Of a DNA stretch of 64,000 nucleotides, positions 34,133 to 43,367 are shown one piece after another. The DNA is taken from positions 35,042 to 99,041 of the forward strand of contig NZ_LATZ01000132.1 in assembly GCF_000981385.1 (NCBI RefSeq), in the 5' to 3' direction. The notes beneath the pieces were generated by a model. It did no database searches. It was not told the DNA's origin and saw nothing but the letters and a program-made list of their open reading frames with translations. Both the position numbers and the translations under genes were made by a program. Numbering within the stretch: position 1 is the first letter of the stretch; the number at the start of each line of letters is the position of its first letter. This DNA comes from Bacillus sp. SA1-12 (GTDB lineage: Bacteria; Bacillota; Bacilli; Bacillales; Bacillaceae).

Positions 34133-35698
34133 TTAAGTATGAAGTCTTCCCATCAGCCATGGCCGTTGTCGATATGGACCAATTGGGATTTGGATTAAGC
34201 TTGTTTTTCCAAGTGAACCCAAGTTGTAAAGTTGATCACTTAAGTTCACATCAAAACCGAGGAGCGGGTGACCTCCCATTTCAAGGGCTGATGCTGCTAA
34301 TAATATTCTTTGGACCAGCATCCCTGCTTCCATTTGTTGAATTCGATATCCTCTGTAACCTAGTGAATCTTTAAAGTAATCCTTGTCACCGACAACATGC
34401 AGGGTGATCGGTACTTGCAGCAAATTTATATTACCTAAAGTCATTCCAGATTGCAGCATTTGCCGATGGTCTCCTGGATTCATCTGGCGTAATGCGTGCT
34501 CACTGTTGTCATAGTAATAAGCCCCATTAGGGATTCCTTCAATATTATACAAACATAAGAAAATAGAGACTCGCTGCTCATCGTTATATGCTTCCTCTAA
34601 GTCATTTCGATAACGGTAAGATGCTGTTGCCTCATTTAGAAGGTAAGCAATTTGTTGCAGATTTACTTTTCCCAATATGAAATCCATCTCAGGTGAAAAT
34701 CGCTTTCGACAGCAGGACATGAAATCATATGAAAGTCGATTAACCAGGGGTAAAGGATACTTCTTGCCCTCAACAGTTCGAATCTCCTTCTCCTCTATCC
34801 ATCGAAAAGATGTAGATTCGAGCATAGAAGCTTCATTCATTTTTAGTAACATCGGAAACTCTTTCATTTTCTTTGATCGAACGTAATGTTTAGGCTGAAT
34901 AGGGGTTATTTCTGGTAATAAGTCAGCAGCTAAGACATTCTCGCCATTCCGGTTTCCTGACCAAATAGTTGGTTCTATTGTTATCGGGACGACAGCATAC
35001 ACGCTTTCTTCTTGTTCCGTAAGCCCTAGAAGATGGTTAATTGCACGATCGAGATATTGATAGTACACACCTGATGCAAATCCAAAACGCTTTGCTGCTT
35101 CTACTAACTGCCCCATCAGAACACCTGCATCCAACCCTTGCAGCCGGTAAGAAAAGTTATTGTACTTGAAAAAGTTTTTCCAAAACATCGTTGAGATAAA
35201 AACGGTTCCGAAACAAGATGTAAGATCACATCGGCATCCAAGTGCCCGTGTAAGATAATCATCAAAATTGCCTTCACGCAATAATACTAAGCGATGGTGT
35301 GAGACATCGAAATGATAAACCCCATCAGGTAAATCTTCAATTTTTAAATAGACGTATAATTCGTTTGGATACAACGCTCCACCCGATGGAGCAAACCTTC
35401 TATAGGATTGCATGACTTCCAGCTGTCTCTCGGGGGAATCCATCGGAAAAACAGATTGGCTATATTGGGTAATCCCATAAACATACCAAAGGAAGTGACC
35501 GATTTTTCGAAGATCCGGCTTATAGGGAACTTCCTGCCCATCCAGAGTTAGCGGTATATCCATAGAAAGCGGAACTTCAGGTAAATCACAGTAAAGTTTG
35601 TAAGGAAGCGGGCCATCTTCCCAATCCACTTCCCAGTTTGGAATGCTTGCCTTTTCAATGTCAAAATGTAAATTGTGCAAAAACTCATCAAGAATCAT
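34133..35698 (-). CDS. SagB-type (thiazole/oxazole-forming) dehydrogenase
   Basis: A 521-residue nitroreductase-fold protein of the SagB/ThcOx family. Such FMN enzymes oxidise the azolines made by the YcaO cyclodehydratase to thiazoles and oxazoles in TOMM peptides. The first half (about 50-270) has the typical RFAPSGGALYPNELYVYL and DGVYHFDVSHHRL. The second half (about 310-515) looks like a degenerate repeat (DFILGKVNLQQIAYLLNEAT, GIPNGAYYYD, RIQQMEAGMLVQRILLAA) without the SGG motif. It is the last gene of the cluster, 17 bp after the YcaO gene, and ends before a strong terminator. Confidence 0.88.
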   Translation of the reverse strand: MILDEFLHNLHFDIEKASIPNWEVDWEDGPLPYKLYCDLPEVPLSMDIPLTLDGQEVPYKPDLRKIGHFLWYVYGITQYSQSVFPMDSPERQLEVMQSYRRFAPSGGALYPNELYVYLKIEDLPDGVYHFDVSHHRLVLLREGNFDDYLTRALGCRCDLTSCFGTVFISTMFWKNFFKYNNFSYRLQGLDAGVLMGQLVEAAKRFGFASGVYYQYLDRAINHLLGLTEQEESVYAVVPITIEPTIWSGNRNGENVLAADLLPEITPIQPKHYVRSKKMKEFPMLLKMNEASMLESTSFRWIEEKEIRTVEGKKYPLPLVNRLSYDFMSCCRKRFSPEMDFILGKVNLQQIAYLLNEATASYRYRNDLEEAYNDEQRVSIFLCLYNIEGIPNGAYYYDNSEHALRQMNPGDHRQMLQSGMTLGNINLLQVPITLHVVGDKDYFKDSLGYRGYRIQQMEAGMLVQRILLAASALEMGGHPLLGFDVNLSDQLYNLGSLGKTSLIQIPIGPYRQRPWLMGRLHT

Positions 35699-35715
35699 CC
35701 TTCCAGACTCCCTTC

Positions 35716-37668
35716 TTATGGAAACGGATGAGGAAGCGGATTAAGCTTTTCGCGTGTAAGTGGTTCTGACGTATACCCCAGTTCCATAGGAACCCGTAAT
35801 AACCTCTCTAATCCTGATACGCGCTTTAAATGGTGTCCAAAGGTCATCGGCACCATCCCAGGAATCAACACCTTTACACAATGTAATCCGTTTTGTTTGA
35901 TTTCCGGTGTTGACTGATCAATGACAATAACATCCAAGTTTACGTTCCGTAACGCTTGAAGAATATCCTGAAGATCATTTGTAAGGTCAGTGTGGTTCGA
36001 CTTCCACTTGAATTCCTCGTTAAATGTTCTAATCGGCCGGTTATTTTTAAGTAAAAAATCCAGGCGCTCTTCTGCTTGTTGTAAGCCATACAACATGCCA
36101 TGGTCATCCATCTGTTGTACTAAGGAAGAATCATCTAACATTCGCATATATTCCTCTTTGTTTGTCTCCAATTTCTCATCCAGTGTCAACATCATGCCAG
36201 CCAACTCATGAACAGCAGTTTTCACAGCCCGCACCGGATCCAAATGAGCCCCTGCTGCACAAATTAGATTCAACCCATTTTGCTTTCTGTTTTTTGCCAA
36301 TGCTACAATGCTTGGAATTCCATGTTCCATTGTAGCGTTATATACATACAGGTCATATCCTGCAACTGCTTTCATCCGGTCAATCATCAACACTAGTTCT
36401 TCATCTTCAGCAGAGTATGGATCAAGACGAGGTAACGACAATTTTCCATACCAGGTCATTAGAAACGAATCTCGCTCGACCACCTCCATAATGCCGTAAA
36501 AAATAGCCTCCTCTAAACTTCCTCCTAATGCACATCCGTTCGACGTTTCATAGACAAATCCCCGTGACCCGCATCCCAAACTGTAATAGGCAAGCAGCTC
36601 TGGAACTAGAATCGGCTGCTTCTGTAAAAATGAATAACCCCATACCCAATTCATAGGACGGTCAGGATCAAATTTTTCAAAGGGGAAGCCTGTGCGTTGA
36701 TACTGTTCTTCTTCATGTTCACCAACCAATTGAGGATTTAAGGCTTGATCTTTTATATTATGATAACAATCATATACCACTGACCGTTTGCCGCGGGGCT
36801 GGAGGCCGCAGTATCGTTCCAATCCTTCTAAAATGGCCGTTAATTCACTTACCGCATAGGAATTTGTACGTCCGGCTGTTCCTTCATCCCCCTCAAACAT
36901 AGGTAAATTTACACTTACATCAGCAAATGGAGGCACGAGATTATACATCTTATCTTTAAGCATCCCTGTTCGAGAATCAACATAGTCTTTGTCCAGCACG
37001 TTTTTCAGATCATCTAATGAACGAGTTCGGTAACTATCTATGCTGACTTTAGGACTTTGCTGCAGGGAAATTCGGGCTAAATCCGCTGAATCATCAGGTA
37101 TGGAACTACATACAGTACAAAGAGGGACTGGTTGAAAGGAATGCCATGAAATGTTCAATGTTTTTAGGTTAATGAAACCAAGCCTCTTCTCTGAGGAAGT
37201 CTGTTTCCCTTGTAGAAACCTTTTAACCTCTGCTTTGAGGAGATGAACCATTTGTAATAACCCGGTACGAGATGTCCAGGCTTCCTGTTGTGTTTTTCCA
37301 GAGGCCTCTAATTTTTTCTGCATCTGCCACATCTCGTTACGATGATTGCCTGCTAGGACGCGTCTGAGATCGGCACATTGAGAGCAACCTGAAATTCCAG
37401 GTTGAACTAAAGGCCCAATGATGCCTTCTCCAAATGATACAAAGCCTCGAAGCCATGGGGTGTTGCTTGCTCGAAACTCCTCTTCTGCACTTTGATGAAT
37501 AGAAGGGTTCCATTCATCTTGCAGGACCAATGCCAAATCAATGGTTTCTGGTACGACTGAATCAAAATGAGTCTGGCGAACAATCAGATATTCTGAGGAT
37601 AGTTCTGTACAAAAAAGATCTGCTAACAATCCCTCACCAACAACCAACAAATCAGCACTCACCTTCAT
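35716..37668 (-). CDS. TOMM cyclodehydratase, YcaO protein with N-terminal leader-binding (E1-like) domain
   Basis: A 650-residue YcaO-type cyclodehydratase that uses ATP to convert Cys (and Ser/Thr) of the precursor to azolines. The N-terminal third holds a zinc tetrathiolate, CSQC at 95-98 and CTVC at 184-187, typical of the partner (C) domain. The YcaO domain follows, with ELTAILEGLERYCG, SNGCALGGSLEEAIFYGIME and VERDSFLMTWY as ATP/Mg-binding parts. The C-terminus is the proline-rich tail NPLPHPFP, the PxPxP end typical of azoline-forming YcaO proteins. It starts inside the stop of the upstream maturation gene (ATGA overlap). Confidence 0.93.
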   Translation of the reverse strand: MKVSADLLVVGEGLLADLFCTELSSEYLIVRQTHFDSVVPETIDLALVLQDEWNPSIHQSAEEEFRASNTPWLRGFVSFGEGIIGPLVQPGISGCSQCADLRRVLAGNHRNEMWQMQKKLEASGKTQQEAWTSRTGLLQMVHLLKAEVKRFLQGKQTSSEKRLGFINLKTLNISWHSFQPVPLCTVCSSIPDDSADLARISLQQSPKVSIDSYRTRSLDDLKNVLDKDYVDSRTGMLKDKMYNLVPPFADVSVNLPMFEGDEGTAGRTNSYAVSELTAILEGLERYCGLQPRGKRSVVYDCYHNIKDQALNPQLVGEHEEEQYQRTGFPFEKFDPDRPMNWVWGYSFLQKQPILVPELLAYYSLGCGSRGFVYETSNGCALGGSLEEAIFYGIMEVVERDSFLMTWYGKLSLPRLDPYSAEDEELVLMIDRMKAVAGYDLYVYNATMEHGIPSIVALAKNRKQNGLNLICAAGAHLDPVRAVKTAVHELAGMMLTLDEKLETNKEEYMRMLDDSSLVQQMDDHGMLYGLQQAEERLDFLLKNNRPIRTFNEEFKWKSNHTDLTNDLQDILQALRNVNLDVIVIDQSTPEIKQNGLHCVKVLIPGMVPMTFGHHLKRVSGLERLLRVPMELGYTSEPLTREKLNPLPHPFP

Positions 37669-39581
37669 TCCTCCTCTCGAACAACAACTCCAACGATCCC
37701 AGCTAAACCTTCTTTTAGAATTGGTTCTACTTCAAGTTCATAAATGACAAGCTGCTTTCCGTTCCGATCCAATACTTCCTTAGCAGATTGCAAAAGCACA
37801 GAATGTTTCTGATCATCACAAACAGGGATAGTTAAAAGTCTAGGTGCATTTTCGTCAAGCAGCACGGATGATACGACTAAGCCTTGGGATGTTGAAGGAT
37901 CTTCTTTGTTTTGCAGTGTAAAAAGAGCCTGTTGCAATGCTTTTCTTAACGCAAATGTTATATTTAAATCTGCACTTCCATACCATCCATTTTTCGTACC
38001 AATCCAGACAACAGGGAAACCAGATATTTCCTCTCCTAATCCAACAATTGGGTCACCCTGGATCCTTGATAATACCTGTAAATAAAACCTGCATCGTTCA
38101 TCTTCTACCGTATTCAGCTGTACTCGGGTTAGAGTAATCTTATTGTTTGACTGTTTTCTATTTAACTCCTGTACTAAATACTTCTGCAATCCTCGGCATA
38201 CACTTTCGGTAAATGTTTCGCCTGCACCAACATGAACTTGTGATGGCAGATCAAGTAATGCCGTTAATCGATTTCCATATGCTTCAATTCCAGCTAGACC
38301 AGCTTCCCTTCTGGCCTCCTCGTGGGTCAGTCCTGAACAGATCATACTTTGCTGCAACTCAGCAGGTCCATCAGACAATGGGTTGATTGGTTGAACGCGG
38401 CATTGAGCTAACGGAAGCTGAAGCAAATCGCCTTCTTCCCAAGTATGGAAAATCCCTGTTGCCTTTGATGTTAACCCATTTAAAAAAAGCAGTAATTTGC
38501 CCGTTTCTTCTCTTTCCAAATCTTGGTGAATCCGTTCATCATTATCGTCTACCCGTCTAGCTGATGTATCTCCATTTAAGAATGGATGAGGAATAAAATT
38601 ATGCCAGTTGCCTTCCATTGTCCCTAAATTCAGTAAAAAGAATTGATTATTCTGTTCCCTTTCCGTTACTCCGGTTATGTTTTTAAACAATTCAAATACA
38701 ATTAGATTAGATAGCATTGCCCCGGCTGTGGTGGATATATGAGTAATTCGATTTTCTTTGAAGAGTTCCGATCGATGCAGCCGGCGCCATGCAGATTCCC
38801 AACAATTCTCTGAACCAGGTAAAACTAAAGGACCCGCCATTCCAATCTGTTGGAAACATAAAGCAGGGATAAAGACCTTCTTTTCTTCTCTGCAAATCCT
38901 ATGCAGAAGTTTTAGCTCTTCTACATTTCCCTCTTGTGACACATATAAAATATAATCAAACGGCTCCAGAATCTCCCTCCAAGAACTTCGTGAGATCTCC
39001 TCTACCGCCACCTCCGAATCAGTTTTTTTGGCATGTGCCACGAGTTCCTGCAGCCGCTGTATATTCGTCTGATTCCTATTAGTGATTAGTGTTTGAAACT
39101 TTGGTAATCCAGAATCAAGTAATGCGGATACCAATGAAACAAACATATCTCCTGAACCAATTGCCAATGCTTTTGCCTGACGATATGTTTGAAAGCGAAA
39201 CGCGGCTGACTCTACAAAACTATCAACAAATTCAATTTGTGAAGCATACTTTTTTAGAACCTGTTCAGACAATTGATAAGGATGGTCTTGACTTACATCC
39301 TTTACAAATCCATTTTGATACAATGTTTCTGCAATTTCGTACACTCGATCACGATACGGTCCCGGTAATCCGTTTGTCAAACTCTCCAATGTGTGTTCTC
39401 CATTGAACATTGGTATCAGTTTTTCAACCCACTTATCGACCATACTACCTTCCATTTGAAACGAACTTACATTATTTCGAAAATATACACCGCTGTTGGC
39501 TACAGGGAGAAAAAACGTGTCCCTTTTCACCTTCAAACGCATAGAAGGGTACAAATTCGTCATATCGATCCTCCTTAGCAA
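37665..39581 (-). CDS. Putative thiazole-containing bacteriocin maturation protein (TIGR03693 type)
   Basis: A 638-residue protein matching the ThiF-like 'ocin' maturation proteins that accompany heterocycloanthracin-type precursors. An N-terminal winged-helix or RRE-like region (about 10-100, VANSGVYFRNN and YEIAETLYQNGFV) may bind the leader. A Rossmann-like E1 region follows (KALAIGSGDMFVSLVSALLD). The segment AGPLVLPGSENCWESAWRR resembles the substrate region of TOMM C proteins, here with a single Cys. It overlaps the YcaO gene by four bases. Probable role: presenting the precursor to the YcaO protein. The exact reaction is not established. Confidence 0.85.
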   Translation of the reverse strand: MLRRIDMTNLYPSMRLKVKRDTFFLPVANSGVYFRNNVSSFQMEGSMVDKWVEKLIPMFNGEHTLESLTNGLPGPYRDRVYEIAETLYQNGFVKDVSQDHPYQLSEQVLKKYASQIEFVDSFVESAAFRFQTYRQAKALAIGSGDMFVSLVSALLDSGLPKFQTLITNRNQTNIQRLQELVAHAKKTDSEVAVEEISRSSWREILEPFDYILYVSQEGNVEELKLLHRICREEKKVFIPALCFQQIGMAGPLVLPGSENCWESAWRRLHRSELFKENRITHISTTAGAMLSNLIVFELFKNITGVTEREQNNQFFLLNLGTMEGNWHNFIPHPFLNGDTSARRVDDNDERIHQDLEREETGKLLLFLNGLTSKATGIFHTWEEGDLLQLPLAQCRVQPINPLSDGPAELQQSMICSGLTHEEARREAGLAGIEAYGNRLTALLDLPSQVHVGAGETFTESVCRGLQKYLVQELNRKQSNNKITLTRVQLNTVEDERCRFYLQVLSRIQGDPIVGLGEEISGFPVVWIGTKNGWYGSADLNITFALRKALQQALFTLQNKEDPSTSQGLVVSSVLLDENAPRLLTIPVCDDQKHSVLLQSAKEVLDRNGKQLVIYELEVEPILKEGLAGIVGVVVREEE

Positions 39582-39658
39582 TAGCTGCCATTGTCTTTTA
39601 TATCATTACTAACATCCTATGTACTGTAATTTGTCCCTTATGATTATTAATGTGAACA

Positions 39659-39682
39659 GCCTCTACATCAACATGTAGAGGC
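39659..39682 (-). promoter_or_regulatory. Perfect hairpin between precursor and maturation genes
   Basis: GCCTCTACAT and ATGTAGAGGC pair perfectly around CAAC. There is no U run, so it is more likely a processing or stability hairpin than a terminator. It could hold precursor mRNA in excess over the enzyme genes. Confidence 0.6.
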
Positions 39683-39712
39683 TTGCAGTATTTCTTTACA
39701 AAACTTATTTTA

Positions 39713-39991
39713 TCAACCTCCGCAGCGACCTCCGCCACCGCAGCGACCTCCACCACAATGAAAACAACTGAAACAGTTAGAACATCTAAAGCAATGGAAA
39801 CAACTAAAACAGTGGAAACAGTGGAAGCAATTAAAACAGTTAAAACAGTTAGAACAGCGATGAAAACCACCGACACCAACGATAAACCTTTCATCATTAG
39901 TATAATATTGGTTCGCGTCATAAGGTACTGCCGGAGTAGCTTGATAATCACCAAGATTTAAGTTCTGAATTTCATGTTGAAAATTATTCAT
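39713..39991 (-). CDS. Heterocycloanthracin/sonorensin-type TOMM precursor peptide
   Basis: The precursor has 92 residues from ATG 39991, which follows GAGGAGG by nine bases; a longer frame upstream has no such site. The leader (about 1-45) is acidic (HEIQNLNLGDYQATPAVPYD) and ends around GVGGFHR. The core holds 14 cysteines; twelve are exactly three residues apart (46, 49 and so on to 79), as C-F-N, C-F-H, C-S-N triplets. Then come two Gly-rich repeats with Cys84 and Cys90. Such CxX arrays are substrates for thiazole formation in heterocycloanthracin and sonorensin. The precursor sits directly upstream of its enzymes. No dedicated exporter or immunity gene is seen beside it. Confidence 0.93.
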   Translation of the reverse strand: MNNFQHEIQNLNLGDYQATPAVPYDANQYYTNDERFIVGVGGFHRCSNCFNCFNCFHCFHCFSCFHCFRCSNCFSCFHCGGGRCGGGGRCGG

Positions 39992-40256
39992 TAATAAAAA
40001 CCTCCTCAAAATAATTACGTTAAAGCCAGTGACAGAAGAAACGAACACGGAAATTCAAACTGGGTTTTGGGTATTTCCATCAACAACTTATGTAAATTGG
40101 GTGGGTATTGTTACTGATAAAAAAGCCTAATTATTTAATTTTTTTAATACAGATAAAAAGCAACAATAAGACATATCCTTTGACACAATCGAATTCCTCA
40201 ATTTTTAGATAAAAAAACGTTCCCCACCTGATCAGGAATTAATCCATATACTGAGC

Positions 40257-40639
40257 TTATATAAAACTTAACAAAAATTTAGAAATCGCAAAGGTAATAC
40301 ATACCATAACAACCGATTGGAAAGCACCAACCATATAAAGAGAAGAACCGCCAGTGATTGCCCCTAATAGGATCTAAGAACGGCGCCGGCCAAATTTCCA
40401 TGATGTACGATCACTTATAAAACCCGCCATTTTAAAGACCTACAATTCCTACTAAAGCGTTTATAATGGAGACAATACTTTATATTTTTAGATGCGTTTT
40501 CAGGATCAAGCATAGCTAATTTGATTGTCAGTAATACCGCAATTGGAACTATCGCCCTAACAATGTAACCCAAGTTTGCAAGCGAAATGCCAGCTAGCAA
40601 ACGCGGAAACGGTGCTTTTGCTTTAGAATTCATCTTCAC
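40257..40639 (-). pseudogene. MFS transporter remnant upstream of the TOMM precursor
   Basis: The start (KAPFPRLLAGISLANLGYIV and KLAMLDPENASKN) and later pieces in other frames (GFISDRTSWKFGRRR, AITGGSSLYMVGAFQSVVMV) are parts of a sugar-type (GPH-like) major facilitator. Frameshifts, stops and large gaps make it dead. It is transcribed towards the precursor gene, but nothing shows that it exported the bacteriocin. Confidence 0.7.
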
Positions 40640-40914
40640 CCCATCTCTCTTTCTAAAATCGAAAGCACTTATGTTGTTATTTTAGGAGAGAGATAGACAA
40701 ATAACTATAGCGATATAAGACAGAAAAACGATCCATTTCAAACATTTTAATTATCGGTTTTAGTATAATAAAAGAAGCGGGATGATCCTCTCATTTACCG
40801 GTTTATTAAATCGATTTAAACATTTCTTATTATGTAATCTCTCCCCCAATTTTTTAATGGCAGAAGAAAAAATCTTATCAAATGGCAAGAAAAACTAGTA
40901 GTGAGGTGACCATA

Positions 40915-41661
40915 GTGACTTACGATTTTGTTACTAGAGAAGAAATAGCAAAAAAGTTTTTAGCTTTTGAATTTCATAACATGCCTTATCGACTTTACGT
41001 TCCAGAAGGCTATGATCCTTCTATTTCATACCCGCTTGTTTTATTTCTTCATGGTGGAGGAGAAAGAGGAAACGATAATCAAAAACAATTGCTAGCATAT
41101 GATGGAGCCGTTATTTGGGCTTCACCTGAAAATCAAGCCAAAAACCCTGCCTTTGTTCTGGCACCGCAGGCAAGAAACCAATACAATGGTGGTTTCGGAA
41201 TTACCCGAAATACAGAAAATATGATCGATTTAGCAAGAGTTTTTGAATTTTCAAATGATCTTGGCAAGGCTTATGATATCCTGCAAAAAGTAACCCAAGA
41301 ATACAACATTGATCATAACCGATTATATTCTACAGGACTTTCTCAAGGTGGATATGGAACGTTCCATTTAAATAATGCGTACCCTGACCTCTTTGCTGCT
41401 ATGGTCCCAATTGCTGGCGGCGGAAATCCAGAAACTGTGCATGTTTTAAAAGATAAACCAATTTGGGCTTTTCATGCGGAAGACGATGCAGTGATCCCAG
41501 TTTCACAAACAAGAAATGCCATTGAGGTGATAAAAAAAGCTGGAGGAAACCCATTATATACAGAGTATCCTGCAGAATTAGGCTATAATCACGGCTCTTG
41601 GGTGCCAGCTTACAATAACAAGGACATGATAGAGTGGATGTTTAAACAGGTTAAACGATAA
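40915..41661 (+). CDS. Carboxylesterase/prolyl oligopeptidase-like alpha/beta hydrolase
   Basis: A 248-residue protein from GTG 40915, five bases after GAGGTGA; an upstream ATG frame lacks a site. The alpha/beta hydrolase motifs are VLFLHGGGERGNDN (oxyanion region), YSTGLSQGGYGTFHL with the nucleophile Ser in GLSQGG, FHAEDDAVIPVSQT with the acid and a late YNHGSW with the His. There is no signal peptide. It belongs to the predicted peptidase/phospholipase group often called dienelactone or PHB depolymerase-like. Substrate unknown. It is monocistronic and followed by a hairpin. Confidence 0.82.
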   Translation: MTYDFVTREEIAKKFLAFEFHNMPYRLYVPEGYDPSISYPLVLFLHGGGERGNDNQKQLLAYDGAVIWASPENQAKNPAFVLAPQARNQYNGGFGITRNTENMIDLARVFEFSNDLGKAYDILQKVTQEYNIDHNRLYSTGLSQGGYGTFHLNNAYPDLFAAMVPIAGGGNPETVHVLKDKPIWAFHAEDDAVIPVSQTRNAIEVIKKAGGNPLYTEYPAELGYNHGSWVPAYNNKDMIEWMFKQVKR

Positions 41662-41665
41662 AATA

Positions 41666-41708
41666 GTATGTGCCTGATTACAATAGAGAAGGGATCAGGT
41701 ACATACAT
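41666..41708 (+). terminator. Terminator-like hairpin after the esterase
   Basis: GTATGTGCCTGAT pairs with ATCAGGTACATAC (one G-T pair), followed by ATTTTG. The U run is short. Confidence 0.55.
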
Positions 41709-41787
41709 TTTGTACCAAAAATGACCGTGTTTTAGAATAGTACTCCATCTCCATCAAACTTCCTAAAAATGATTACAGTAATACTCG

Positions 41788-42741
41788 CTACTCTTCCCCC
41801 GCAGTAATATCAAGGACAAATTCACCTGGTATCGCTCTGCCGGCAGGTATCGATTCTGTTTGCATAGGCTTAGAAACAGGGGGGTTGGTTTCCTGATAAG
41901 AATCAATTTCTTCAACGGTCAGTAATGACTCATTTTCCCAGTTTTTAAGAATCCCAACAACATAGTTCAACTTTCGCTTGTTATTCGCACAGGCTATTGC
42001 CAAGGCTTTTAAGATGACATCTTTAGGCTGCAAAAAGCTAGAGTCATCTAACCAAGCTAACAGCTGCTCTTTCGCATGGACGTTAGAAAAACCAAAGCCA
42101 TTGTTGTCCCAGAACTCGATTATTTCTTTCTCATCTGTTGTTTTTTGATTTTGTGATGAATTCTCTATATCTAGATCATTGTCTACATGTGGTTTAACAG
42201 CTTTTTCTTTTTGCCCTGATTTCGTCTCGCGAGGTATGAAAGTCTTTTCAACTTCATCACGTTCAGTATTTGGATATGTATCATGTTCAACTTGATCGCT
42301 GCTTTCCTTCTCATCACCTTGTTTCCAAAATGTGTCAAATAGGCAACGAATCTCCTCTTTATTAATGGCTTTGGATACAAATGGAATAAGCGAAGTATCC
42401 TCGACATCTTTCAATTCATTGTTAATACAATCCATAACAGGTTTCCCGCCCTTTTGCAGGTTATATTTCCCCCAGTTTTTAAGGGCGAGTTCTCTTGTTT
42501 TAGGATTGTAACGGATTAACTTGTGATGATCGATGAATCGTTCCATTAATGATTGAACACTCTCAATTGAATAACCCAATTCAAACGCCATTTCTTACTT
42601 TGTGATTCGATAGATTCCAATTTGAGTCGTTTTTGGATTCGTAAGTAGATAAAGATAAAAATACTTATCCTCTGGGGTCATCTCATCTAAAGCAATCGAA
42701 TCTCTCCAAAATTCAGTACGCACCATACGATATTTTGCCAT
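41788..42741 (-). pseudogene. DnaD-like phage replication protein with an in-frame stop
   Basis: The full frame from 42741 would encode about 317 residues. The N-terminal 49 residues (YRMVRTEFWRDSIALDEMTP) are followed by a TAA at 42595-42597 where the related copy at 12.5 kb has Gln/Lys-type codons (TKEQMA). The frame then continues intact from MAFELGYS through the winged helix, an acidic linker and the C-terminal DnaD domain (IIEFWDNNGFGFSNVH, LAIACANNKRKLNYVVGIL). Restart at the internal ATG 42591 would give a 267-residue protein lacking the start of the winged helix. Probably dead, a paralogue of the truncated gene at 12473-12838. Confidence 0.75.
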
Positions 42742-42979
42742 TTTTCATCACTACCCTTTCTTCCAGGAAAATTCTATTCATAGACTATATAGGGAAAAGG
42801 AAGTGGAAAAGTAGCGGAGGTTCACATAAAAAGGTGCGAATATCTTGTGACAACAATCTCTTGTTAAGAAAAAAATGTTCTGAATGATAACCTCATTTCA
42901 AAATAGAAACAGTAAAAATATTGACTACTGGCACTTTTCATTTCCCCTTGGTTTCAAGTTATTTTGTTTGAAAATTCAT

Positions 42980-43013
42980 AAAAAAACGTTTCTTACCATG
43001 TGTAAGAAACGTT
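42980..43013 (-). terminator. Terminator downstream of the xanthine dehydrogenase operon
   Basis: AACGTTTCTTAC pairs perfectly with GTAAGAAACGTT around a short loop and is followed by TTTTTAT on the minus strand. It is nearly the same terminator as at 34045, and would end the transcript of the operon at 43.4-47.7 kb. Confidence 0.75.
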
Positions 43014-43064
43014 GATATTTCACTCTTTCATTTTTTATTTTAGTGATTGAATCTACTTTTTCTG

Positions 43065-43150
43065 GCTTATTCTCTATATCTGGGTTAACTGCTTTTTCTT
43101 TTTGTTGTTGTTTTTCTTTTTCTTTTTCTTTTTGCCCACGATTCGTAGAA
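43065..43150 (-). other. Remnant of a DnaD-type linker with simple repeats
   Basis: The block CTCTATATCTGGGTTAACTG followed by CTTTTTCTTTTTG resembles 42164-42225, the linker part of the DnaD-like pseudogene. Here it has expanded into TTTTTC repeats (about 43103-43133). It is probably a leftover of a duplicated replication gene. Confidence 0.45.
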
Positions 43151-43367
43151 TAATGAACGAAAGTATCGTCTACTTAACATTTTAAAAAAACCATCTATAT
43201 TCTAAGAGTCAAACTACTTTTATCTCATATCAGCGTATGTGGTACCTGTCACTTCTGTTAAGTTATAAAAAGGATTGTAAGATGTTTATTTATCCAAAAA
43301 AGAAACACTTACAAACATTGATATATCACATTTATAAGTGTTTTATCTCTCTGTTTCTTCTTTTTCC

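Noticed and set aside
39598..39961. Long open frames on both strands through the bacteriocin core
   Set aside because: They are out-of-frame readings of the Cys-X-X repeat (Val/Leu-rich and Thr/Glu-rich simple patterns), without ribosome sites.
39992..40130. Plus-strand frame ending WVGIVTDKKA upstream of the bacteriocin precursor
   Set aside because: No start or ribosome site and no family match; may be a gene end left by deletion, but not supportable.
43103..43133. TTTTTC tandem repeat taken as a possible CRISPR or phase-variable tract
   Set aside because: Short homogeneous repeat inside a DnaD linker remnant; no spacers and no intact gene to switch.
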